Shown here: positions 21,491 through 31,152 of the stretch, one piece after another
How positions within the stretch are numbered: position 1 is the stretch's first letter
How the letters are laid out: every line of letters begins with the position of its first letter
Assembly (NCBI RefSeq): GCF_006439335.1
Contig: NZ_SAWY01000001.1
Span: 205,562-269,561 of the forward strand
Length of the DNA stretch: 64,000 nt
Direction of reading: 5' to 3'
From: Litorilituus lipolyticus
GTDB taxonomy: Bacteria > Pseudomonadota > Gammaproteobacteria > Enterobacterales > Alteromonadaceae
Made by a program: the position numbers and the translations under genes
Notes under the pieces: generated by a model
Seen by the model: only the letters and a program-made list of their open reading frames with translations
Databases searched by the model: none
Told to the model about the DNA's origin: nothing

Positions 21491-22126
21491 TTATTTCAAG
21501 GTCTTTTTAAAGTTTTTCCAGTTGATGTTACAAGACAATAATAACTCTCTTAAGCTAGGCATAACAGGTCGTTGTTTCGTTCCTTTTTGCCAACAATGTC
21601 CAGAGCATGCCGCTAGCATCATTCTTTTTGTCGGTTTAAACAAACAATATTGCGCTTTAGGCAAACCATATGGTTGCTCTTCACAATAGCTAAGGTCAGT
21701 TAAATTAAACCAGCCCGCAATGTTAGTTCTGATACGCTTTTTCTCGCTATCTACGCGATCAATACAGTCCACTATCAAGTGACCATCAACTAAAATAGGA
21801 ATAACTAACCCTAATGGAATGTCATTCTCTGTATACCACTGATTCACTTCTTTAAAGCTTTGCCCTTGATATGGGGGCTTATTGCCCTGCTTTGCTGACC
21901 AACTGGCATTTTGAATATCTAACTGCAGTGGACTTTCCACTTGTAACATTAAATAGGCTGCTCTATTAATATAATGGGTTAAGCTTTTTAATCGTCCCTG
22001 AATAGCCTGAACATTAGGGTAGTTTGCTTGAGCAATAAGACGGATCTCACGCTCATACAAGCCATTACAGAGCTCTGCATGATCACTTGAATTTGCATTA
22101 CCTTGCCACAAGCTAGTTTGCGTCAT
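21491..22126 (-). CDS. Unrecognised 211-aa protein
   Basis: No family is recognised with confidence. The protein is soluble and mixed-charge, without signal peptide or membrane helix. The C-terminal third is basic and holds a CSGHC pair (AACSGHCWQKG) plus further Cys at YCEEQ, QYCLF and LLSCNIN. The middle contains VIPILVDGHLIVDCIDRVDSE. It lies between ftsB and a KAS III-like gene on the same strand, 68 bp after the latter. Codon use looks like its neighbours, so it is probably a real lineage-restricted gene. The Cys could bind a metal or be incidental. Confidence 0.7.
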   Translation of the reverse strand: MTQTSLWQGNANSSDHAELCNGLYEREIRLIAQANYPNVQAIQGRLKSLTHYINRAAYLMLQVESPLQLDIQNASWSAKQGNKPPYQGQSFKEVNQWYTENDIPLGLVIPILVDGHLIVDCIDRVDSEKKRIRTNIAGWFNLTDLSYCEEQPYGLPKAQYCLFKPTKRMMLAACSGHCWQKGTKQRPVMPSLRELLLSCNINWKNFKKTLK

Positions 22127-22194
22127 AAATCCATATCACTCAAAACAAGTCAGTTAAAACCAATCACTATAAAAAGACTGCCGCACACATAGTG

Positions 22195-23313
22195 TTATAC
22201 ATATTCTAAAATTAAGCAGCAGGCTGAATAACCAGCGCCAAAAGAACACAATACCGCCTTATCTGTTGATGCTAAATCGGCTTTATTTTTATGTAACGCA
22301 ATAATACAACCAGCTGAACTAGTATTGGCATATTCATCAAGAATTATCGGCGCTTCATTAGCTAATGGCTCACGCGCTAACACTTTTTTTGCGATAAAAC
22401 TATTCATATTGATATTGGCTTGATGTAAGTACAATCGCTTTATATCATTGGCTTTCAAATCTACCTTAGCCATTTGTTCACTGATCAATTGACTTACCAT
22501 AGGTAATACTTCTTTAAATACCTTTCGGCCTTGTTGAATAAAGAATTTATCTGCGTCTAAGCTGGTTTCAGGCGTACAAACATTGGTATAGCCCATATTA
22601 CTACGTATATTATTTGAAAATTGCGTGATAGGTTGTTCTGCAATAATTTTAAATACATGCTTACCAGTCGCTGTAGATTCATCCTCAATAACACTTGCGG
22701 TAGCAACATCACCAAAAATAAAGTGACTGTCTCTATCTTTATAATTAATTTGTGGTGAAAGTATTTCAGGGTTTATCACTAAAACTGTTTTTGCCGTGCC
22801 ACTACGGATAGCATTAGCGGCATTGATAATCCCAAAGGTTGCTGCAGAACAAGCGACTAACATATCAAATGCCCAGCCACCACAACCAAGGGCTTGTTGA
22901 ATTTCAATTGCCATAGCAGGGTATGAACGCTGAGTATAGGCACAAGCAACAATAACCAAATCAACATCTGCAGGGGTTTTATTCGCAGCGGCTAAAGCTT
23001 CTTTTGCTGCTGCCACACCAATTTCCGCTTGCATTGACAAGGCTTCATTAGGCCTTTCAACAAAACGTGGTGCCATGATATTTACATCTAAAATATCTTT
23101 TTTAGCCATGACATAACGACTTTTGATACCTGAGGCTTTCTCAATAAAAGCACTATCTGAAGGCGAAAGCGCTTCAAGCTCTCCATTTATAATGGCTTGC
23201 TTATTTTCTTCATTGTAGTTTTCTACATATTGATTAAAACATTGAACCAATTCATCATTTGAAATACTTTCAGGTGGGGTAAAAAGCCCAGTACCACTTA
23301 TCACTACTGCCAT
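22195..23313 (-). CDS. Beta-ketoacyl-ACP synthase III-like protein (FabH family)
   Basis: The 372-aa thiolase-fold enzyme should condense an acyl-CoA with malonyl-ACP or a similar donor. The KAS III triad is visible: Cys in LVACSAATFG near residue 151, His in LYLHQANINMN near 298, and Asn in EYANTSSAG near 330. An extra segment near 30-65 makes it longer than housekeeping FabH (about 320 aa), and it is not beside fabD/fabG/acpP. A second, specialised KAS III is therefore more likely than the main FabH. It precedes the unrecognised 211-aa gene and follows an ABC exporter. OleA-type head-to-head condensation is possible but no oleBCD genes are near. Confidence 0.82.
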   Translation of the reverse strand: MAVVISGTGLFTPPESISNDELVQCFNQYVENYNEENKQAIINGELEALSPSDSAFIEKASGIKSRYVMAKKDILDVNIMAPRFVERPNEALSMQAEIGVAAAKEALAAANKTPADVDLVIVACAYTQRSYPAMAIEIQQALGCGGWAFDMLVACSAATFGIINAANAIRSGTAKTVLVINPEILSPQINYKDRDSHFIFGDVATASVIEDESTATGKHVFKIIAEQPITQFSNNIRSNMGYTNVCTPETSLDADKFFIQQGRKVFKEVLPMVSQLISEQMAKVDLKANDIKRLYLHQANINMNSFIAKKVLAREPLANEAPIILDEYANTSSAGCIIALHKNKADLASTDKAVLCSFGAGYSACCLILEYV

Positions 23314-23396
23314 AGGAGATTCTCAATATTGCTCTATCATGCAAAATACTTGCACCGAGTCTATTTTATTTTCAAGGGAAAGTCGATTTATGCAAA

Positions 23397-24437
23397 TCAA
23401 CGTTCAGTGTTCCAACTAAACAAATACGCACCTAATCCCAAAAAGATAGTGCTCATTAATAGCATCACATTAATATGATAACTGACATCTGCTAAAGTTG
23501 CGCCTTCTGTTATTATCATGCGTGCACCTGCCACCATATGAGTTAATGGTAAAAATTGCGCAAGTAATTGCAGTGCTTCTGGGGCACCCTCTAAGCTAAA
23601 CCAAACCCCTGATAGTAACATCATAGGCCATGAAGTTAAGTTTAATAAGCCGCCAATAAGCTCTTCACTTTTGCTTCGACTTGCGACCAAAAGCCCTAAG
23701 CTAATAAGACAAAATGCGCCTAGAGCTCCAACAATAATTAAGTCTAAATAGTGACCTAACATATAAAAATCAAAGAAAAAGTTACAGCCTGTATAAACAA
23801 CTGCTGACATAAACATCACAATAAAAAGTCGTGATATTAGTTGTGCTGAAACGAATTCAAAAGCTGATAAAGGAGTCGCTTTCAATCGTTTCAAAACTGA
23901 ATTTTTGCGATAACGAACAATGACATACCCCACGCCAAACAAGCAGCTAAACATCATATTCATACCCAGTACACCGGGTAAGACCCAATCAACATAACGA
24001 ATGCTTTTGCCTGACAGCTGTTTGCGTTCAAAATCATTAGCTTGTGCTAAAAATATTTTTTCGACTAAATAACTCTTTGAAGAAAGCTCATTGACCCAAT
24101 AAGCTTTTGACGAGTAATCAATTATTAAATCAAGGGCATGGCGGTTTAACTTTCCTTTCGCATCGTCAAGCGCATTGTAGTTAACAAAGTCTATAAACCT
24201 TGTCGATAAAAAGCCTTCAGCATTAGTCAGTTGTGTAGCTTGTGCCTTTTTTGTTTGGGTAAGTTCAGCTCCAATGACCCCCACTTTATAGGCCGAACGT
24301 CCATCACCTGAAAATATCATTGACATGCCAAACAGCAATAACACAGGAAAAAACAAGTTCCAGCCAAGAGATGATTTATCTCGAAAAAACTCTATATTTC
24401 TCGCTTTAAATACGGCAAAAAAACGATGAAAGTTCAT
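23397..24437 (-). CDS. ABC-2 type transporter permease
   Basis: A 346-aa membrane subunit with one N-terminal helix (NLFFPVLLLFGMSMIFSG), a large extracytoplasmic loop (about 45-150) and five or six C-terminal helices, the ABC-2 plan of drug, lipid or polysaccharide exporters. AAGGA lies before the ATG. It follows its ATPase by 17 bp. The substrate is not deducible; DrrB/YhhJ-like export is the general class. Confidence 0.88.
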   Translation of the reverse strand: MNFHRFFAVFKARNIEFFRDKSSLGWNLFFPVLLLFGMSMIFSGDGRSAYKVGVIGAELTQTKKAQATQLTNAEGFLSTRFIDFVNYNALDDAKGKLNRHALDLIIDYSSKAYWVNELSSKSYLVEKIFLAQANDFERKQLSGKSIRYVDWVLPGVLGMNMMFSCLFGVGYVIVRYRKNSVLKRLKATPLSAFEFVSAQLISRLFIVMFMSAVVYTGCNFFFDFYMLGHYLDLIIVGALGAFCLISLGLLVASRSKSEELIGGLLNLTSWPMMLLSGVWFSLEGAPEALQLLAQFLPLTHMVAGARMIITEGATLADVSYHINVMLLMSTIFLGLGAYLFSWNTER

Positions 24438-24454
24438 ATTAATTCCTTAATAGC

Positions 24455-25336
24455 TTATGCTTGCAATGAATGGCCAGTTAACTTTAAAAATAAATCATCT
24501 AAGTTAGCCGATTTAACATGTAACCCATCTAAAGCAACTTTGTGATGCATTAATAGCGCGAGTGTTTTCTCTACATTTGCTGTGGTTATTTCAACGCGAT
24601 CACTCATAACCTTCCAACCTTGCTCATGAGCAAGTGCCGTCTCTACTTGAGCTTTGGGTAAATAAATAAATATTTCTTGAAAGTGTTTGCTCAAAAGTTG
24701 ATGCGGGGTACCTGATTCAATGATTTTTCCCTTATCCATAATAACAATATCATCACACAACTGTTCGGCCTCATCCATGTAATGGGTAGTTAACACTATA
24801 GTTTTATTCTGCGCTTTAATATTCTTTATTAACTGCCAAAAATTTCGTCTAGCATGTGGATCTAACCCCGTTGTGGGTTCATCTAAAAAGACAATATTAG
24901 GATCATTAATTAAAGCGAGTGCTAATAATAAGCGTTGTCGTTGTCCCCCCGATAAGAGTCGATTATCGCGATTAAGGAAGTCAGATAAATCGCAAAGCTC
25001 TATCAGCTGTTCTTGCTTCAACGTTTTCGTGTAAAACGAAGAAAACAAGGACAGCGTTTCTTTTACAGTAAGAAAGTCTTGTAAGGCTGTGTGTTGAAAT
25101 TGGATACCTATTTGTTGAGAGATATTACTGTCTACGGCTTGCCCCTGATAGTGAACTTGTCCTGATGTCGCTGGAATAATACCTTCCATAATCTCAATGG
25201 TAGTCGTTTTACCCGCCCCATTAGGGCCTAATAAACCAAAGCAATGGCCTTGCGGTACATCAAAACTAACATTATCAACAGCACGAACATCTTTGTAGTG
25301 CTTGCTAAGCCCTTGCACACAAATTGCTGCATTCAT
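24455..25336 (-). CDS. ABC transporter ATP-binding protein (DrrA/CcmA-like class)
   Basis: The 293-aa ATPase has Walker A GLLGPNGAGKTTT near residue 34, signature LLSGGQRQRLLLA, Walker B NIVFLDEPTTGLDP and the H-loop VLTTHYMDEAEQL. A C-terminal domain of about 80 residues is typical of ABC-2 exporters of the antibiotic/lipid class. AAGGA precedes the start. It forms an exporter with the permease directly downstream. Confidence 0.92.
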   Translation of the reverse strand: MNAAICVQGLSKHYKDVRAVDNVSFDVPQGHCFGLLGPNGAGKTTTIEIMEGIIPATSGQVHYQGQAVDSNISQQIGIQFQHTALQDFLTVKETLSLFSSFYTKTLKQEQLIELCDLSDFLNRDNRLLSGGQRQRLLLALALINDPNIVFLDEPTTGLDPHARRNFWQLIKNIKAQNKTIVLTTHYMDEAEQLCDDIVIMDKGKIIESGTPHQLLSKHFQEIFIYLPKAQVETALAHEQGWKVMSDRVEITTANVEKTLALLMHHKVALDGLHVKSANLDDLFLKLTGHSLQA

Positions 25337-25405
25337 TTTATTTTCCTTACATTTAAAAGACGATATTGAGAACTCACAGAGCTCTATCTTCCATCACGGT
25401 TAAAG

Positions 25406-27661
25406 TCAGTGTTGATAATACTTACGGACATAATTGATTATCACTTGATTGAGTGCTTTTTTGCCCGGTAAGCTATACTGTTCACACACCTTAGCAATCG
25501 TGTTTTTTTGTATTATGCGTGATATTAATATGGACGAATTTGCAGTATCTAAATCTTTATCACTCTGTAAAAAGTGTACAAGCCAAAGATAAAGGCTATA
25601 AGCACAATGACTATATAACACTTCTTCTTTAACAAATGCTGTTATTTTTTTCTTATCAAGCTTGCTTAACACAGGTAAATCAGTTGCCTTACAATGTCTA
25701 AGTAGTAACAGAGTTAAATCCCTCGATAATCCCTTAAACTCATCGAGTAGCAAATGTCTGAAATTATTTGCAAAGTCTAACGCTAAAACTTGCTGAGCCC
25801 TTTTGGCATTTTCTGAGAACGGTTGTAACACTAAAGCAGAGTGTTCACCACTAGCCTTATCTTTATTAAAACCAAGTCTAACGGCTTTAAACCCTTGCTT
25901 AAACCAGTAGGAAAGTAACTCATTACTGGCAGCAAAACTCGATCCAATAAAGTCAGCTTGGCTATTTTTTGCATACTGGCATAGCTGTGTCATAAAAAAA
26001 GAGCCAAGTCCCATGTGCTGTATTTCAGGGTGAATAGCAATACGCATTACCCTTAAATAGCGATAATTGAAAGCATCCTCCATCGCACAAGAGGTTAACA
26101 GCGCTTGAGGTAGAAATTGACTCCTCAAGCGTCTTTTTGATTGCTGTACGTCTAGTACATCATCATTACTTAGCTCACCATCTAGTAAGCCACCTTCACT
26201 TAATAATAAGCTAACGCCAAGCAGGTGGGATACATTGTCTATCTTTACACTTAAAGTAAACAATCTAACTTTAGGATTTTCTAGCAGCATTTTCACATCA
26301 CTAGGTTTAGTTTGATAATGTGCTGAGACAAGAATGGCAAAAATCTGTGCTAGTTGCTTTTCATTGTGGTAAAGCTTTTGTATATCAACTTGTTCAAAAA
26401 GAAGCTGCTCGTCAAGAAATTGTTCTTGTTGTAACTTACATAAACTAACTATTTTTTCATTTAATGTTGGCAAATTAGCATTCAATAAACCTACATCAAA
26501 CACGAGCTGCTCTAGGGGATCATTTTCAGCCCAGCGTATCGGTTTCTCAAGGTGTAACGCGTGCCAATTAGGCGTTAACTGATGCAATATCTTAGTAAAT
26601 TTTAAGGTAAAACCTCGTCCTGCACCTTCATAGCCATGTACCGTGCTGGCAAAAACAGCTCGATGGTATTTTTCTAATAATGCTTGCAGTACATAAACCG
26701 GTATACCCGCGGCTTCATCTACCAGCAACAAGCTCAGCTCATGCTGGTTTTGTATTAAATCATCAATGGCAATAAAATCGACTCTGCCGTTGAGTTCAAT
26801 CAATTGTGGTAACCGCTCAGTCAACTGTTGAAAAAAAACTGATAACGCTTGCTTATCAGGGGCAGTTACGCCAATACGTAATACTTCCTTATTCGCTTTA
26901 TGGTTAGCCAACATTTGAACACAAGCAATGGCAAGCGCCGTTGACTTACCTCGGCCTCTATCGGCAGTTAATACTAACGGGCGTTTTCTATGACCTGAGA
27001 GTACTTTGCTGATAGCTTTTACCGCAACAAATTGCTGTTCGTTAGCACAACCTAAATCGGTGGAGTTATTTGCTAAACTTGGGGAAGTAACTAACCCTTC
27101 ATCAAGCTCTTTGTGGGGTTTTATTACTTCACTGCTTGTTTGAATTGTCTTTTCACCAAGACCACTTTCACCCTGTTGTTCAGTACCATCTTGCTTAATG
27201 TCGTTTTTCTCAATATCGTTTTTCTCAATACCGTTTTGCTCAATGATGATATGTTGCTTATTTTTTGAAAGATGAGTTAAAAACCGCTGGGTAAACCCTT
27301 GCTCCTTCAGTTCAATAGCGCGAGGGATAAACACAAAACAAATCCCGCCTGCTTTTAATGTCCCTGACAATGCCGCAAAAGCGTCAAAATTAAATTGGCT
27401 ATCACTAAAGAAAATGCTATGGCTTTCACGCCCTAAAAAATCCCTAAAACGTTTATAAGGTACATTTGCTGTTAATAGCGAACTATCACCATAAATAAAA
27501 CTGTTAGCATCATCGAGTAACTGTTGTGTTATTGGCGTTGCAGTTAAAAGAGAATATGCCCACTGCTCTTCCCCCTTGAGTAACACTATGCGTCTATGTG
27601 TAGACACCCAAGGTTGATTGACAAATTCAGCTATCCAAGTAGAAAATTGCTGTGTATTCAT
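25406..27661 (-). CDS. tmcA: tRNA(Met) cytidine acetyltransferase TmcA
   Basis: It makes N4-acetylcytidine at the wobble position of elongator tRNA-Met, coupling an RNA helicase-like ATPase to a GNAT domain. The protein is about 751 aa. The N-terminal DUF1726-like domain is followed by Walker A TADRGRGKSTALA near residue 230, the DE-box-like LLVDEAAGIPV near 315, and GNAT motif LRVMRIAIHPEIQHMGLGSF near 535. I prefer the ATG at 27661 (MNTQQF); the frame extends to a TTG at 27673. Between the first domain and the ATPase is a low-complexity insert with five-residue repeats (IEKND) encoded by a minisatellite. Confidence 0.95.
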   Translation of the reverse strand: MNTQQFSTWIAEFVNQPWVSTHRRIVLLKGEEQWAYSLLTATPITQQLLDDANSFIYGDSSLLTANVPYKRFRDFLGRESHSIFFSDSQFNFDAFAALSGTLKAGGICFVFIPRAIELKEQGFTQRFLTHLSKNKQHIIIEQNGIEKNDIEKNDIKQDGTEQQGESGLGEKTIQTSSEVIKPHKELDEGLVTSPSLANNSTDLGCANEQQFVAVKAISKVLSGHRKRPLVLTADRGRGKSTALAIACVQMLANHKANKEVLRIGVTAPDKQALSVFFQQLTERLPQLIELNGRVDFIAIDDLIQNQHELSLLLVDEAAGIPVYVLQALLEKYHRAVFASTVHGYEGAGRGFTLKFTKILHQLTPNWHALHLEKPIRWAENDPLEQLVFDVGLLNANLPTLNEKIVSLCKLQQEQFLDEQLLFEQVDIQKLYHNEKQLAQIFAILVSAHYQTKPSDVKMLLENPKVRLFTLSVKIDNVSHLLGVSLLLSEGGLLDGELSNDDVLDVQQSKRRLRSQFLPQALLTSCAMEDAFNYRYLRVMRIAIHPEIQHMGLGSFFMTQLCQYAKNSQADFIGSSFAASNELLSYWFKQGFKAVRLGFNKDKASGEHSALVLQPFSENAKRAQQVLALDFANNFRHLLLDEFKGLSRDLTLLLLRHCKATDLPVLSKLDKKKITAFVKEEVLYSHCAYSLYLWLVHFLQSDKDLDTANSSILISRIIQKNTIAKVCEQYSLPGKKALNQVIINYVRKYYQH
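27201..27245. repeat. 15-bp tandem repeat inside tmcA
   Basis: TCGTTTTTCTCAATA occurs perfectly at 27201-27215 and 27216-27230, with a diverged third copy at 27231-27245. A weaker relative lies at about 27186-27200. The unit is a multiple of three and encodes IEKND/IEQNG, so copy-number change keeps the frame. Confidence 0.85.
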
Positions 27662-27863
27662 AAACAAAGGCAAGAAACAGAAAGAAAAGGGTTAAATCAA
27701 GTTTATCAAGCTCTTCAGTTTAAACCAATATCGAACGTTGTTTAATCAACGAAAAAAAGTAACAAAAAAATAATTGAAAATAACCTTGTATTTGCCTATG
27801 TTGATACATATCTATCTTAATTATTTTTTATTAGAACTTGTTTAAAATGATGAGGCATAAACA

Positions 27864-28076
27864 ATGGTAAATGATATTGATGATGACTTCCCTGAAGAGC
27901 TAAATAGTAATGATGAATCTTTAGAGAATACTGATACCAATATAGAAAGCAGTACATTAGCGAATAAAAAAGCACAGGAGCAAGCACAAAAGAACTTGTT
28001 AGCTCGAAAAAGAATTGATGAATTAATGGAGAAAAAGCGTTTAAAAGATTTGCTTGATGATAGCGAAGATTGGTAA
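27864..28076 (+). CDS. Small acidic PA3496-like protein
   Basis: A 70-residue protein with an acidic, disordered N-terminal half (DIDDDFPEELNSNDES) and a helical basic C-terminal segment LLARKRIDELMEKKRLKDLL ending DDSEDW. The ARKRIDELMEKKRLKDLLDD pattern resembles the PA3496 family, annotated elsewhere as a putative envelope-integrity protein; its mechanism is unknown. It is a single gene upstream of pdxH, separated from it by a strong hairpin. Confidence 0.75.
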   Translation: MVNDIDDDFPEELNSNDESLENTDTNIESSTLANKKAQEQAQKNLLARKRIDELMEKKRLKDLLDDSEDW

Positions 28077-28104
28077 CCCAATATTCTCCTGAACATTCCT
28101 AATG

Positions 28105-28150
28105 CACTACAAGTGAATTAGCCCATAAGCTAATCCCCTTGTAGTGTTTA
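28105..28150 (+). terminator. Long hairpin after the PA3496-like gene, probable terminator
   Basis: CACTACAAG (28105-28113) pairs with CTTGTAGTG (28138-28146). A second inner stem ATTAGC/GCTAAT and the downstream sequence TTTATTACCCTTTATT complete the structure. It lies 28 bp after the stop. Confidence 0.6.
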
Positions 28151-28263
28151 TTACCCTTTATTATCTCACTTTCCAATAAACTATTAAGCTAACCTTGCAT
28201 TCATTGTGTTTAGGCCTAAAATAGCCCTCTACTTAAAGAGATAGGCTATTACGACCTTACCAT

Positions 28264-28917
28264 ATGACTTTATTTGAAAAATTACGCTGTTTATTCACTT
28301 TCGGCCAAGGTGTAGCCCTCCCTTTGCCTGACATTACCAATGAAAGCTCACCTTTTGCTTTATTCCAACAATGGTTTGATGATGCAAATAAATCAGGTAT
28401 TCTATTGCCTGAGTCAATGTCGGTTAGTACTTGCTCACAATCAGGCCAACCAAGCTCTCGTATGGTATTACTGAAGTCATTCGACGAGAGCGGCTTTGTT
28501 TTTTACACTAATTACTCCAGCCGAAAAAGCCATGAAATGGCCGAGAATGATAACGTCGCATTGTTATTTCACTGGAATGTATTGCAACGACAAATTCGCA
28601 TTGAAGGTACTGTTGAAAAAGTTTCGGCACAAGAGTCTGCTGATTACTTTCACAGCAGAGATAGAGGAAGCCAAGTTGGTGCATGGGCGTCTAAGCAGAG
28701 CCAGAAGCTCGCATATGATAATGAACTTAAAGATCGTATGAAGCATTACTCAGAAAAGTTTTCAGAAGGTGAAGTACCTCACCCTGAATTTTGGGGTGGT
28801 TGGCGAGTTAAGCCACACTTTATAGAGTTTTGGCAAGGTAGAGCAAACAGGTTACACGATAGAGTTTGTTTTGAAAATGTAAAGGGTAATTGGCAACAAC
28901 ATAAGCTGCACCCTTAA
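28264..28917 (+). CDS. pdxH: Pyridoxamine 5'-phosphate oxidase
   Basis: An FMN enzyme that oxidises PNP/PMP to pyridoxal 5'-phosphate. The 217-aa sequence shows PSSRMVLLKSFDESGFVFYT, NYSSRKSHEMAEN and the FMN/substrate region SRDRGSQVGAWAS. The C-terminal WGGWRVKPHFIEFWQGRANRLHDR is diagnostic. The last residues are HKLHP instead of the usual RLxP. The ATG at 28264 has no clear ribosome site, but no better start exists. Confidence 0.96.
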   Translation: MTLFEKLRCLFTFGQGVALPLPDITNESSPFALFQQWFDDANKSGILLPESMSVSTCSQSGQPSSRMVLLKSFDESGFVFYTNYSSRKSHEMAENDNVALLFHWNVLQRQIRIEGTVEKVSAQESADYFHSRDRGSQVGAWASKQSQKLAYDNELKDRMKHYSEKFSEGEVPHPEFWGGWRVKPHFIEFWQGRANRLHDRVCFENVKGNWQQHKLHP

Positions 28918-28937
28918 ATTAAAGTCATATATAAATG

Positions 28938-28976
28938 AAAAGGAGTTATACGCGCTTTACGCCACTAACTCCTTTG
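28938..28976. terminator. Hairpin between convergent pdxH and the M48 gene
   Basis: AAAGGAGTTA pairs with TAACTCCTTT (28939-28948 with 28966-28975) around a 17-nt loop. The T-runs are short, so it may be a weak bidirectional terminator. Confidence 0.45.
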
Positions 28977-29012
28977 ATCTTGCGAATGCTTCCCTTGCAA
29001 CTCTCCTTCAAG

Positions 29013-29858
29013 TTATTTCTTCGCTTTATTCTTAGCAACTGGCGGTTTAGGAATAACTTCAGGCTTCTTACATTGAGGTCTATTGTCTTTATTGTACAGC
29101 GTCATTGACTGAGCTAAATGTTGATTTAGCTGCTTAATCCTCGTTTGATTTGAAGGGTGAGTTGACATAAATTCTGGTGGCGCAGCACCATTATTCAACT
29201 TATCCATATTTTGCCATAACTTGACACTTGCCTTAGGGTCAAACCCTGATTTAGCCATCAAATCTTGACCGACTATATCTGCTTCACTTTCATGAGAGCG
29301 GCTATAAGGCATAATCACACCATATTGTAAGCCAACACCTAAACCTGCCATCCATAAACCTTTATTATCCACATCACTGGCACCTATAGCGACTGCAGCA
29401 ACTGCAACGCCAATATTAGATAGTTTATTCGCTGACAATCGTTCATTAGAATGGTGCTCAATGACATGACCTACTTCATGACCAATGATTGCTGCTAATT
29501 GATCTTGTGTTTCCGTCACATTCAAAATACCGGTATATACACCAATTTTACCACCTGGCAACGCGAAAGCGTTCACTTGTTCAGAATCAAATACAACGAC
29601 TTCCCACTCGCCTTGGTGAGCAGACTTTGGCACATTGATTGTTATGGCATCGGCAACACATTGCACAAAGTTTACGGTTGGCTTGTCTGTGCTGATAGGA
29701 ATTTGTTTTTTCATATCATCAAAAGATGCTGCTCCCATTTTGCTCAGCTCTTGTTCAGAAAAAAGCATGACTTGCTTTCGTCCCGTGGTCGATGTACTGC
29801 AAGAAGATAGTGTTGAAATAAGCAGGATACACGTCACTGCAGAAATGATTGATTTCAT
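29013..29858 (-). CDS. M48-family metallopeptidase lipoprotein
   Basis: A periplasm-facing zinc protease of the LoiP/BepA type. From ATG 29858 (MKSIISAVTCILLISTLSSC) there is a lipoprotein signal with lipobox LSSC. An upstream ATG at 29882 would bury it. The HEVGH zinc motif (IIGHEVGHVIEHHSNE) is near residue 126, and the third ligand Glu is in SRSHESEADIVGQDLM. After the catalytic domain the tail is Lys/Pro-rich. The mature protein is about 260 aa, like LoiP rather than the TPR-bearing BepA. Such proteases degrade misassembled outer-membrane proteins; the exact target is unknown. Confidence 0.9.
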   Translation of the reverse strand: MKSIISAVTCILLISTLSSCSTSTTGRKQVMLFSEQELSKMGAASFDDMKKQIPISTDKPTVNFVQCVADAITINVPKSAHQGEWEVVVFDSEQVNAFALPGGKIGVYTGILNVTETQDQLAAIIGHEVGHVIEHHSNERLSANKLSNIGVAVAAVAIGASDVDNKGLWMAGLGVGLQYGVIMPYSRSHESEADIVGQDLMAKSGFDPKASVKLWQNMDKLNNGAAPPEFMSTHPSNQTRIKQLNQHLAQSMTLYNKDNRPQCKKPEVIPKPPVAKNKAKK

Positions 29859-29948
29859 ATTAAGTCCGTTAATAAAAGGCATAGTAATATTTTAAGTAGT
29901 TACTAAAAAAATTACTATGCCATATCAGCCTAAAAACACATTTTAGGC

Positions 29949-29981
29949 AAAAAAAAAAGCAGTAGACTTACTCTACTGCTT
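29949..29981 (-). terminator. Rho-independent terminator of the oadGAB operon
   Basis: GCAGTAGA (29959-29966) pairs with TCTACTGC (29972-29979), followed on the minus strand by ten T (29949-29958). It lies 28 bp after the oadB stop. Confidence 0.92.
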
Positions 29982-30009
29982 TCATCATATCCTTTATGGT
30001 CAGTTGCGA

Positions 30010-31143
30010 TTAGCCACCGACAAGTGCTAACAAAATACCTGCGGCAACGGCTGAGCCTAATACCCCAGCAACATTTGGCCCCATAGCATGCATCAACAGG
30101 AAGTTATGCGGATTAGCTTCAAGGCCCACTTTATTTGCAACGCGAGCTGCCATAGGCACCGCTGAAACGCCTGCTGCACCAATAAGCGGGTTAATTGGCT
30201 CTTTTGATACTTTATTCATTACTTTTGCCATTAGAACGCCTGAAGCCGTACCAATAGAGAAAGCAACAGCACCTAAACCTAGGATACCTAAGGTTTCAAC
30301 ATTCAAAAATGCTTCAGCGCTCAATTTGGAACCGACACCTAAACCTAAAAAGATCGTCGTTATATTAATTAGCTCATTTTGTGCCGTAGAGCTTAAACGA
30401 TCTACAACACCCGCTTCACGCATTAAGTTACCTAAACAGAACATACCTACTAACGGCGTTGCAGCTGGCAAGAAGAAAATAGTCGCTAATAAAACGCCAA
30501 GCGGGAAAATTATTTTCTCTATTTTTGTTACGTGACGTAATTGCGCCATTTCAATCTTACGTTCGTCTTCCGTAGTAAAGGCTTTCATAATTGGTGGCTG
30601 AATGATCGGAACCAATGCCATATATGAATATGCAGCTACCGCTATAGCACCTAATAATTCAGGCGCTAATTTTGATGCCAAAAAGATAGCGGTAGGACCA
30701 TCAGCACCACCAATAATGGCAATAGCAGACGCATCTTTTAATGTGAACTCAATACCTGGCATCGCATTTAACGCGATAGCACCGAATAAAGTCGCAAAGA
30801 TACCAAATTGCGCTGCAGCACCTAAAAGCAAAGTTTTAGGGTTGGCAATTAGCGCGCCAAAATCGGTCATGGCACCAACACCCATAAAGATAATTAACGG
30901 GAAAATACCCGTATCTATCCCAGCATAATAAATGTAATGCAGTAAACCACCTACCTCTGAAAAGCCAGCAACAGGAATATTGGTTAATATGGCACCAAAG
31001 CCCATAGGTAGTAATAATAAGGGCTCGAAGTTTCTGGCAATGGCCAAATACAATAAGCCACAACCAACTAGCATCATGACAACTTGACCTGTTTCAAAGT
31101 TAGCAAGGCCAGTTGACATCCAAAGTGTGTATAAAGACTCCAT
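30010..31143 (-). CDS. oadB: Na+-translocating decarboxylase beta subunit
   Basis: The membrane subunit that decarboxylates carboxybiotin and exports Na+. The 377-aa protein has about nine to eleven helices, the conserved [22 protein letters not shown] and [20 protein letters not shown] (with the Asp essential for Na+ transport in this family), and [17 protein letters not shown] precedes the start nine bases after oadA. It lies last in oadG-oadA-oadB. Confidence 0.96.
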   Translation of the reverse strand: MESLYTLWMSTGLANFETGQVVMMLVGCGLLYLAIARNFEPLLLLPMGFGAILTNIPVAGFSEVGGLLHYIYYAGIDTGIFPLIIFMGVGAMTDFGALIANPKTLLLGAAAQFGIFATLFGAIALNAMPGIEFTLKDASAIAIIGGADGPTAIFLASKLAPELLGAIAVAAYSYMALVPIIQPPIMKAFTTEDERKIEMAQLRHVTKIEKIIFPLGVLLATIFFLPAATPLVGMFCLGNLMREAGVVDRLSSTAQNELINITTIFLGLGVGSKLSAEAFLNVETLGILGLGAVAFSIGTASGVLMAKVMNKVSKEPINPLIGAAGVSAVPMAARVANKVGLEANPHNFLLMHAMGPNVAGVLGSAVAAGILLALVGG

Positions 31144-31152
31144 GCTTATCTC

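Noticed and set aside
29499..29810. 103-codon plus-strand ORF over the M48 gene
   Set aside because: It is antisense to the conserved HEVGH region and lacks a ribosome site.
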